Shown piece by piece: positions 57,981-64,000 of a stretch of DNA of 64,000 nt. This DNA comes from Paenibacillus tyrphae. GTDB taxonomy: Bacteria > Bacillota > Bacilli > Paenibacillales > NBRC-103111. The position numbers were made by a program, and so were the translations under genes. The number at the start of each line of letters is the position of its first letter. Within the stretch, counting starts at the first letter, position 1. The notes under the pieces were generated by a model. That model saw nothing but the letters and a program-made list of their open reading frames with translations, had not been told where the DNA came from and searched no databases. The DNA lies in the NCBI RefSeq assembly GCF_000722545.1, contig NZ_JNVM01000028.1, positions 31,122-95,121 of the forward strand. The letters run 5' to 3'.

Positions 57981-59498
57981 ATGTCCATCCGCTTGCGCCT
58001 GACCCTTTGGTATACGGCGATATTATCCGCAACCCTGCTGCTGCTGGGGCTGGGACTTTACTTGTTTTTGCATTATATTTACTACGATAATTTAAAGACC
58101 GAAATCCAGCAGCAAGCAGGGGGGGTGGCCTCCCGCATCAAGCCTCAGTTGAATACTCTAGGGCAATATAGTCTCATTCCGAACATTCGCGATTTGCCGA
58201 AAACGAATAACGTCATTTATCAAGTGACGAATTTGGTGACCGGCGAAGTTATAAGTCTTCCCGATGCTGAGCAGACGGGAATGAAAATTCCTGATGTGAC
58301 CGACGAGAAGGTCAAATGCATACTGAACGGCCAGTGTCAGTTTGAGAGAATGAGTATCCAGGGCTACTCGTTCATGGTGTATTATGTTCCTCTCGTTCAG
58401 CAGTATACCGGCAATGTATTAGGGGTCATGCAGGCCGCTTACTCGATTGAGCAGTACGAGAGCTTGCTGGCGCTCCTGCGTCTGGTTTTGACGGTGATCG
58501 GGCTGATCAGCGTGCTGATTGCCGCTTCGGTCGGCTGGTTTCTCGCGCGCAAGGCGCTTCGGCCGATCGAGCAGGTCATTGCGGCCACGAACCGGATCGA
58601 AAATGGGGTGGACCTCGACAAGCGGATCGAATACACCGGTCCGAACGATGAGATCGGCGAGCTGACGCAGACAATTAACGGCATGCTCGGACGGCTGCAG
58701 AACGCTTACACCGAGCTGGAAGAAGCCTACGGCGCGCAGCGCAGGTTCGTGTCGGATGCGTCGCACGAGCTGCGCACCCCTCTGACGACGATACGCGGCA
58801 ACATGGAGCTTCTGGAAAAAATGTGGAAACAAACGGCGCTTACCTCCGGAGAGCAGGACAATGCGAAGATGGAGCTGACGCTGGAGGCGATGCACGATAT
58901 TTCCGGCGAAGCGGAGCGCATGTCGCGGCTCGTGAACGACCTGCTGTCGCTGGCCCGCGCCGACGCCGGGTTCCAGATGACCAAGGACGAAGTCGAGCTG
59001 CAGCCGCTGCTCGATGAGATCGCGCGGAAAGCGCAGCTGCTGCCGAAAACGGCCGAATGGATCGTCGGTCAGACGAAGGCGGCTGAAGGCATATACGTTT
59101 ACGGCAACGAAGATTATTTAAGACAGCTGCTGTTCATTTTCCTCGAAAATGCGTTCAAGTATACGGAGCAGGGCCAAGTCCGGCTTGATACCTTAAGGCA
59201 CGGCGGACAGATCGGCATCCGGATCGAAGATACGGGCATCGGCATGGACAAATCCGAGATTCCGCTTATTTTCGAGCGGTTCTACCGGGCGGACCCGTCG
59301 CGGGGCCGCAAGTCCGGAACGGGGCTGGGCCTCTCCATCGCCAAATGGATTATCGACGAGCACCAGGGCTCCGTCGAGGTCAAGACGCGGAAAGACGAAG
59401 GTACGACCTTCATCATCTGGTTGCCGATCGCAGCCGAATGGAGCGGCAAGACACCGCAAGTCCGGGACAATTCCCTCCGGCCGAAGAATCAGGTATAA
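57981..59498 (+). CDS. Sensor histidine kinase
   Basis: This 505-residue membrane kinase has a first helix at residues about 10-32 and an extracellular sensor of roughly 125 residues with two Cys (KCILNGQCQF). A second helix lies near 160-185, followed by HAMP (LRPIEQVIAATNRIENGV), a HisKA domain with the phosphorylated His in VSDASHELRTPLTTIRGN, and the ATPase domain (FLENAFKYTEQG, IEDTGIGMD, FERFYRADPSRGRKSGTG). GAGGGGAAGG precedes the ATG. It is translationally tied to the regulator, one base apart. The nearby htrA suggests it senses envelope or secretion stress. The two Cys may form a disulfide; that is inference. Confidence 0.93.
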   Translation: MSIRLRLTLWYTAILSATLLLLGLGLYLFLHYIYYDNLKTEIQQQAGGVASRIKPQLNTLGQYSLIPNIRDLPKTNNVIYQVTNLVTGEVISLPDAEQTGMKIPDVTDEKVKCILNGQCQFERMSIQGYSFMVYYVPLVQQYTGNVLGVMQAAYSIEQYESLLALLRLVLTVIGLISVLIAASVGWFLARKALRPIEQVIAATNRIENGVDLDKRIEYTGPNDEIGELTQTINGMLGRLQNAYTELEEAYGAQRRFVSDASHELRTPLTTIRGNMELLEKMWKQTALTSGEQDNAKMELTLEAMHDISGEAERMSRLVNDLLSLARADAGFQMTKDEVELQPLLDEIARKAQLLPKTAEWIVGQTKAAEGIYVYGNEDYLRQLLFIFLENAFKYTEQGQVRLDTLRHGGQIGIRIEDTGIGMDKSEIPLIFERFYRADPSRGRKSGTGLGLSIAKWIIDEHQGSVEVKTRKDEGTTFIIWLPIAAEWSGKTPQVRDNSLRPKNQV

Positions 59499-59535
59499 TG
59501 AAGGAATAAGCAAAAATTCGACAGGCAGGTGCAGC

Positions 59536-60489
59536 ATGGACGTTATCAAAATATCTCCCCGCGGCTATTGCTACGGCGTCGTCGACGCGATGGCGCTGGC
59601 GATGCAGACCGCCAAAAATTTGGATCTGCCGAGACCTATATATATATTGGGCATGATCGTGCACAATGCACATGTCACCGACTATTTTGAAAAAGAAGGC
59701 GTCGTTACGCTCGACGGCCCGAACCGTCTGGAAATTTTGGAGCAGGTGGACAAGGGGACGGTTATTTTCACCGCCCACGGGGTATCTCCTGAAGTTCGCC
59801 GCAAAGCACGCGACAAGGGCTTGACCGTCGTGGACGCGACATGTCCCGACGTGACGAAAACCCATGACTTGATCCGCGAGAAGACGGCCGAGGGCTATAC
59901 GATCATTTATATCGGCAAGAAAGGCCACCCCGAGCCGGAAGGTGCCGTGGGCGTCGCGCCGGACCGTGTGCATCTGATCGAAAATACGGAAGAAATCGAC
60001 AAGCTTGACGTCGTGTCGGAGCGTATCCTGATTACGAACCAGACGACGATGAGCCAATGGGATATCAAGCACATCATGAACCGGCTGCTGGAAAAGTTCC
60101 CGCGCGCGGAGATTCATAATGAGATTTGCCTAGCCACCCAAGTAAGGCAGGAGGCGGTCGCGGAGCAGGCGAAGGATGCCGATCTCGTTATCGTCGTCGG
60201 CGACCCGCGAAGCAACAACTCGAACCGTCTTGCGCAGGTGTCCGAGGAGATCGCGGGAGTGAAGGCGTACCGTATCGCCGATCTGTCCGAGCTGAACCCC
60301 GAATGGCTGAAGCCGGTGCGCCGCGTTGGCGTCACCTCCGGGGCCTCGACGCCTACGCCGATCACCAAGGAAGTCGTTGCGTATCTGGAACAATACGATG
60401 CTGCCGATCCCGCGACCTGGGAGTTGCGGCGCACGGTCAATATGGACCGCTTAATCCCGGTCGCCAAGCAAAAAGCAAGCGCGGAGTAG
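59536..60489 (+). CDS. ispH: 4-Hydroxy-3-methylbut-2-enyl diphosphate reductase
   Basis: IspH makes isopentenyl and dimethylallyl diphosphate in the last step of the MEP pathway. The 317-residue protein has the three iron-sulfur Cys: GYCYGVVDAM, VVDATCPDVTKTH and HNEICLATQVRQ. Substrate His residues appear in VHNAHVTDYF, FTAHGVSPEV and GKKGHPEPEG, and the Thr-Ser block near the end is GVTSGASTPTPITKEVV. GGCAGGTGCAGC precedes the ATG, 37 bases after the kinase gene; a TATAAT inside the kinase's final codons (59494) may give it its own promoter. Confidence 0.97.
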   Translation: MDVIKISPRGYCYGVVDAMALAMQTAKNLDLPRPIYILGMIVHNAHVTDYFEKEGVVTLDGPNRLEILEQVDKGTVIFTAHGVSPEVRRKARDKGLTVVDATCPDVTKTHDLIREKTAEGYTIIYIGKKGHPEPEGAVGVAPDRVHLIENTEEIDKLDVVSERILITNQTTMSQWDIKHIMNRLLEKFPRAEIHNEICLATQVRQEAVAEQAKDADLVIVVGDPRSNNSNRLAQVSEEIAGVKAYRIADLSELNPEWLKPVRRVGVTSGASTPTPITKEVVAYLEQYDAADPATWELRRTVNMDRLIPVAKQKASAE

Positions 60490-60520
60490 GCTGCTCACGG
60501 AAGGAAAGGGACATACAGTC

Positions 60521-61039
60521 ATGGCTAAACAGGCAACCGGCAAAAAACCTTTTCAACTTCGCAATGTAGGCCGTTGGTTTAAATACAAGTATTTGCAGCT
60601 GACAAGAGCCAAAGGAGGGCCGGCCATCGTCGCCCTCGGCTTCTCCGTTGGTCTGTTTGTAGAAATGTTTACCCTGCCTACGGCGGGGCTTGCTTTTTTT
60701 CTTATCTTTCCTTTGGTCTATGTATTCCGGGCCAGCATGGCCGCGGCTTTGATCGGATTCGTATTCGGCAAAGTGATCTACATCCCGATGTCCTTCCTAA
60801 ACCGGCAAGTAGGAGGCTGGGTGCTTCCGCGCGGCATCAAGGGGCATTTATTGTCCGTGCTGCCGGATTGGCTCGATACGTTTATCAAATTCAACTTGAA
60901 GCTGTTTGTTGGCGGGGTCATCGACGGGGCCGTTCTGGGGCTTATCGCTTTTTATCCGATTAAATGGCTTCTGGAATGGTATGACGTCAGACGAAAGGAA
61001 AAACGGAGAAGACGCAAGGAAGAGACGCCGCTCTCCTAG
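60521..61039 (+). CDS. DUF2062 membrane protein
   Basis: This 172-residue protein has a basic N terminus, then hydrophobic segments VALGFSVGLFVEMF, LAFFLIFPLVYVF and VIDGAVLGLIAFYPIKWL, and ends in a highly basic tail (RRKEKRRRRKEE). The block ARAKGGPAIVALGFSVG-like start and two or three membrane helices fit the DUF2062 family, whose function is unknown. GAAGGAAAGGG precedes the ATG. It lies 31 bases after ispH and may be cotranscribed with it. Confidence 0.75.
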   Translation: MAKQATGKKPFQLRNVGRWFKYKYLQLTRAKGGPAIVALGFSVGLFVEMFTLPTAGLAFFLIFPLVYVFRASMAAALIGFVFGKVIYIPMSFLNRQVGGWVLPRGIKGHLLSVLPDWLDTFIKFNLKLFVGGVIDGAVLGLIAFYPIKWLLEWYDVRRKEKRRRRKEETPLS

Positions 61040-61076
61040 GGGTCCGAAGGCTGAAGAAATATTCTTTGCTTCGATC

Positions 61077-61106
61077 TTGACGAGGAGCGGCTCCTCGTTG
61101 TATAGT
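61077..61106 (+). promoter_or_regulatory. DAHP synthase promoter with perfect 19-bp palindrome between -35 and -10
   Basis: TTGACG (61077-61082) and TATAGT (61101-61106) are spaced 18 bp. The palindrome ACGAGGAGCGGCTCCTCGT (61080-61098) fills almost the whole spacer, an ideal repressor operator. Without a T-tract it is a poor terminator for the DUF2062 gene, though that reading remains possible. The downstream leader contains AAGCGT repeated three times at 8-9-base intervals. Confidence 0.65.
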
Positions 61107-61183
61107 TACTTTAATGCTTAAAAGCGTATAAGCGTCGAAGCGTCTAAGTGTGAACATATCCCTGAGGAGTGTGGATTGTCATC

Positions 61184-62230
61184 ATGATCGTTATTTTATC
61201 CAACAAAATTACCGAAGAGCGCATTGCCGAAATCGTTCATCATATCGAGAAGCACGAGGTAGCAGCCCATGTGTCCAAAGGTGTAGACCGCACGGTCGTC
61301 GGCATTATCGGCAAAGCGACCCCGGCGCTGGCTGAGCAGCTTCGCCAGTTGTCCGGCGTAGAGCAGGTCGTCAAAATCTCCAAATCGTATAAACTGGCAA
61401 GCCGCGATTTTCACCCGGACAATACGGTGATCCGAATCGGCGACGTATCGATCGGCGGCGACGAGCTGGTCATTATGGGCGGACCTTGCGCGGTCGAATC
61501 GCCGGAGCAAATCGACGAAATCGCCCGCTTGGTCAAAGTCTCCGGCGCCCAAGTGCTGCGCGGCGGCGCCTTCAAGCCGAGAACCGGCCCTTACAGCTTC
61601 CAGGGCGTTGGAGTCGAGGGACTCGTGATGATGGCGGAAGCCGGCAAAAAGCACGGACTGCTGACCATCACGGAAGTGATGACGCCGGAGTACGTCGACG
61701 TGTGCGCCGAATACGCCGATATTTTGCAGGTCGGTACCCGGAACATGCAGAACTTCGATCTACTCCGCAAGCTGGGCACGATCCAAACGCCGGTACTCCT
61801 CAAGCGCGGCTTCAGTGCGACGTATGATGAATTTTTGAATGCGGCGGAATACATTTTGGCGGGCGGCAACCCGAACGTCATGCTCTGCGAACGCGGAATC
61901 CGAACATTCGAACCTTACACGAGAAATACGCTCGACCTGGCGGCCATTCCGGCGCTGCAGACGCTCAGCCATTTGCCGGTCATTTCCGATCCGAGCCACG
62001 GCACGGGACGCCGCGAGCTGGTGGAGCCGATGTGTAAAGCTTCCGTCGCTGCCGGAGCGAACGGCCTGATCGTCGAAATGCATACGGACCCCGACAACTC
62101 GATGACCGGAGACGGCGTGCAATCGTTGTTCCCGGACCAATTCGCCAAACTCATGTTAGATTTGGAGCAATTGGCGCCGCTTTGCGGAAAACGGTTCGAT
62201 ACGAAGAAAGAAGCGGCTCTGGCGCGGTAA
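61184..62230 (+). CDS. aroF: DAHP synthase (3-deoxy-7-phosphoheptulonate synthase), type I-beta with N-terminal regulatory domain
   Basis: The enzyme joins phosphoenolpyruvate and erythrose 4-phosphate, the first step of aromatic synthesis. The 348-residue protein has an N-terminal ferredoxin-like domain (residues 1-70) of the kind that mediates feedback control in Thermotoga-type enzymes. The barrel follows: VIMGGPCAVESPEQ, LRGGAFKPRTGPYSFQGVG, the Gly-Arg pair LQVGTRNMQN, VLLKRGFSAT and DPSHGTGRREL with a metal His. ATG at 61184 gives the usual MIVILSN opening; GAGGAG is 14 bases away, rather far, and a GTG at 61169 sits too close to it. Expression is probably controlled through the palindrome in its promoter. 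Confidence 0.93.
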   Translation: MIVILSNKITEERIAEIVHHIEKHEVAAHVSKGVDRTVVGIIGKATPALAEQLRQLSGVEQVVKISKSYKLASRDFHPDNTVIRIGDVSIGGDELVIMGGPCAVESPEQIDEIARLVKVSGAQVLRGGAFKPRTGPYSFQGVGVEGLVMMAEAGKKHGLLTITEVMTPEYVDVCAEYADILQVGTRNMQNFDLLRKLGTIQTPVLLKRGFSATYDEFLNAAEYILAGGNPNVMLCERGIRTFEPYTRNTLDLAAIPALQTLSHLPVISDPSHGTGRRELVEPMCKASVAAGANGLIVEMHTDPDNSMTGDGVQSLFPDQFAKLMLDLEQLAPLCGKRFDTKKEAALAR

Positions 62231-62262
62231 TGATCGTATTTTTAAGGTAGGTTCCTTATCGG

Positions 62263-62306
62263 AAAAGGCTTGGTTCTCCTGTTTCTCAGGAAATCAAGCC
62301 TTTTTC
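62263..62306 (+). terminator. Terminator of the DAHP synthase gene
   Basis: AAAGGCTTG and CAAGCCTTT pair, with further internal pairing (CTCCTG/CAGGA), followed by TTTTTC. Confidence 0.8.
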
Positions 62307-62336
62307 TTGTCCAATTTGTGACGAAATTCACCCTTG

Positions 62337-62353
62337 TGTGAGCATACCTTACA
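62337..62353 (+). promoter_or_regulatory. GlnR/TnrA-type operator upstream of glutamine synthetase
   Basis: TGTGAGCATACCTTACA matches TGTNA-N7-TNACA exactly. It lies 28 bp upstream of the -35 of the glnA promoter, a position compatible with activation or modulation by GlnR/TnrA-family proteins. Confidence 0.7.
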
Positions 62354-62381
62354 CCCTCGTAAAAAATACCTGACATAAGTA

Positions 62382-62411
62382 TTGACGATTGCTGCGATGA
62401 CGATTTATAAT
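62382..62411 (+). promoter_or_regulatory. Sigma-A promoter of glutamine synthetase
   Basis: TTGACG (62382-62387) and a perfect TATAAT (62406-62411) are spaced 18 bp, about 80 bases before the start codon, which has a strong TTAGGAGGT ribosome site. Confidence 0.75.
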
Positions 62412-62491
62412 AAGTCCATGATCAACGAAAACTTGAACAATGAGCGAACAAAATGATGAGAATGTTCGGAAATTAGGAGGTTGGCGAGTCA

Positions 62492-63916
62492 ATGTCAGTA
62501 CAAAACGTATTAAACACCATCAAGGAAAAAGGCATCGAGTGGGTAGATTTCCGTTTTGTCGATCTGAACGGCAGAGCACATCACATTTCTTTACCGGCAT
62601 CCGAGGTAGAAGAAGAAACTTTCGTGAACGGCGTAGCATTCGACGGTTCTTCCATCCCCGGTTTCAGAGGCATTGAGGAGTCCGACATGGTTATGATGCC
62701 GGATCCGGAGACCAGCTACATCGATCCGTTCACCGCTCATCCGACGATGGTCATCATGAGCAACATCCATACGCCTGACGGCGAACGCTACGAGCGCGAT
62801 CCGCGCAGCATCGCCCAGAAGGCTGAAGAATATTTGCAAAAATCCGGCGTAGGTACGACTGCATTCTTCGCACCGGAATCCGAATTTTTCATCTTCGACG
62901 AAGTTCGCTTCGAAAGCAAGCAAAACTCTTCCTCGTACTTCGTAGATTCCGAAGAAGCGCACTGGAACACGAACCGCAAGGAAGAAGGCGGCAACCTGGG
63001 CTTCAAAGTCGGCCACAAAGGCGGCTACGTGCCGGTTGGTCCGACGGATACGCAGCAAGATATCCGCAGCGAAATGTGCCGACTGCTGATCGAATCCGGC
63101 CTCCGCATAGAGCGCCATCACCATGAGGTGGCTACTGCAGGCCAAGGCGAGATCAACTTCCGTTTCGATACGCTGACCAAAACAGCCGATAACTTGATGA
63201 AATATAAATACATCGTGCAAAACACCGCCCGTCAATACGGTAAAGTGGCGACCTTCATGCCAAAGCCGCTGTTCGGCGACAACGGTAGCGGAATGCACGT
63301 TCACCAATCGATCTTCGACGGCGACACTCCGCTGTTCTACGAAAAAGGCGGCTACGCCAACCTGAGCGAAATGGCGCTGCACTACATCGGCGGTATTCTG
63401 TACCATGCTCCGGCGCTGATCGCTTTGACCAACCCGAGCACGAACTCGTTCAAACGTCTGGTTCCTGGCTACGAAGCGCCGGTTAACCTCGTGTTCTCCA
63501 AGGGCAACCGTTCCGCAGCCGTTCGTATTCCGGTTGCTGCCGTAACGCCGAAAGGCTGCCGCATTGAGTTCCGTACGCCGGACTCCACGGCTAACCCGTA
63601 CCTGTCCTTCGCAGCGATGCTGCTTGCCGGTCTGGATGGCATCAAGAAAAAAATCGATCCGAGCGCACTCGGCTACGGCCCGCTCGACAAGAACATCTAC
63701 GAGCTGCCGGAAGAAGAGAAGAAAGAAATCCGCAGCGTACCAGGTACGCTGGACGAAGCGCTCGACGCTCTGGAAGCGGACTACGAGTTCCTGACCGAAG
63801 GCGGCGTGTTCTCCAAAGACTTCATTGACAACTACGTTGCTCTGAAGCGTGATGAAGCCAAAGCGGTATCGATCCGCATTCATCCGCACGAATATTCCTT
63901 GTACTTCGATCTGTAA
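62492..63916 (+). CDS. glnA: Glutamine synthetase type I, long (beta-like) form
   Basis: The enzyme makes glutamine from glutamate, ammonia and ATP as a dodecamer. The 474-residue protein has WVDFRFVDLNGRAHHI, VAFDGSSIPGFRGIEESDM, the metal Glu in FAPESEFFIF, HHHEVATAGQGEINFRF, GDNGSGMHVHQS and KRLVPGYEAPVNLVFS. It is longer than the usual Firmicute GlnA of about 444 residues. The extra C-terminal part carries NIYELPEEEKKEI, which aligns by eye with the adenylylatable Tyr loop of the GSI-beta class. No glnR gene precedes it, unlike the usual Bacilli glnRA operon. An exact GlnR/TnrA-type box and a good promoter lie upstream. Confidence 0.96.
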   Translation: MSVQNVLNTIKEKGIEWVDFRFVDLNGRAHHISLPASEVEEETFVNGVAFDGSSIPGFRGIEESDMVMMPDPETSYIDPFTAHPTMVIMSNIHTPDGERYERDPRSIAQKAEEYLQKSGVGTTAFFAPESEFFIFDEVRFESKQNSSSYFVDSEEAHWNTNRKEEGGNLGFKVGHKGGYVPVGPTDTQQDIRSEMCRLLIESGLRIERHHHEVATAGQGEINFRFDTLTKTADNLMKYKYIVQNTARQYGKVATFMPKPLFGDNGSGMHVHQSIFDGDTPLFYEKGGYANLSEMALHYIGGILYHAPALIALTNPSTNSFKRLVPGYEAPVNLVFSKGNRSAAVRIPVAAVTPKGCRIEFRTPDSTANPYLSFAAMLLAGLDGIKKKIDPSALGYGPLDKNIYELPEEEKKEIRSVPGTLDEALDALEADYEFLTEGGVFSKDFIDNYVALKRDEAKAVSIRIHPHEYSLYFDL

Positions 63917-63945
63917 GCCTTGGCCTCATTGCATAGATTCGAACG

Positions 63946-63978
63946 CAGAAGCTCCTTGCCTCAGGCAGGGAGCTTCTG
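63946..63978 (+). terminator. Hairpin after glnA (possible terminator without T-tract)
   Basis: CAGAAGCTCCTTGCC and GGCAGGGAGCTTCTG form a 15-bp stem with one G-T pair around TCA. No T-run follows, so termination is uncertain; it may instead protect the 3' end. Confidence 0.5.
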
Positions 63979-64000
63979 TGCGTGTACGCCCAGCATGGGC

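Noticed and set aside
61077..61110. Palindrome at 61080-61098 as terminator of the DUF2062 gene
   Set aside because: No T-tract follows and the palindrome fits precisely between good -35 and -10 boxes, so an operator is more likely.
62316..62332. Second GlnR box at TGTGACGAAATTCACC
   Set aside because: The right half (CACC) does not match TNACA; only the site at 62337-62353 fits.
62591..63889. A 432-codon open frame on the minus strand opposite glnA
   Set aside because: Antisense shadow of a conserved gene, with no ribosome site or recognisable motif.

Overview
The window looks like chromosome from an endospore-forming Firmicute of the Paenibacillus group. G+C is in the mid-50s by eye. Genes carry strong GGAGG-type ribosome sites. 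Further signs are a SAM riboswitch on methionine genes, a T-box on thrS next to the sporulation gene ytxC, CcpA-type cre sites, a GlnR-type box, a probable gamma-type spore protein, a DUF3055 protein, YugN, and the futalosine-pathway enzyme MqnC. This assignment is inference from gene content.

Region 1 (1-12.3 kb): the 3' end of a nonribosomal peptide synthetase (T-E-C-A-T-TE, cut by the window edge), then a 5'-3' exonuclease, an acyl-CoA thioesterase, an MFS exporter divergent from an AraC regulator with a perfect inverted repeat between them, a cupin protein, a DUF3055 protein and ilvD.

Region 2 (12.3-19.9 kb): the most striking locus, a class I lanthipeptide operon on the minus strand. 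Two tandem precursor genes are followed by LanB dehydratase, an ABC exporter and LanC cyclase. Both precursors have an FDLD leader and a core made of repeated Cys-aromatic-Ser-Ser-X units; one copy uses Phe and the other Tyr at all six aromatic positions. A sigma-A-like promoter and a near-perfect cre site precede the operon. No protease, immunity or two-component genes are visible.

Region 3 (20.2-28.3 kb): an aromatic amino acid catabolism block: phenylalanine dehydrogenase, a DUF1450 protein, 4-hydroxyphenylpyruvate dioxygenase, an unrecognised conserved protein, fumarylacetoacetase, homogentisate dioxygenase, a TrpR/YerC-like regulator and an NhaC-family transporter. No maleylacetoacetate isomerase is present; the unrecognised protein sits where it would be expected. 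Cre sites lie before the first and last transcription units.

Region 4 (28.4-47.9 kb): mostly housekeeping. It holds an HRDC protein behind a possible attenuator, a coiled-coil repeat protein, CorA, SAM-riboswitch-metA-metI-metC, a palindromic element inserted at the metC terminator, an EAL protein, mqnC, an L,D-transpeptidase, ytxC-thrS, an acyltransferase, a 3D-domain protein, a gamma-SASP-like small gene and an M3 oligoendopeptidase.

Region 5 (48-64 kb): a complete oligopeptide/dipeptide ABC importer (D-F-A-B-C order), a decayed ammonium transporter fragment, yugN, a 0.77-kb repeat element with nested inverted termini and about five 93-bp tandem units, an HtrA protease followed by a two-component system, ispH, a DUF2062 protein, a type I-beta DAHP synthase with a 19-bp palindrome inside its promoter, and a long (GSI-beta-like) glutamine synthetase with an exact GlnR-type box.

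No rRNA, tRNA, CRISPR array, insertion sequence with transposase, or prophage was seen.
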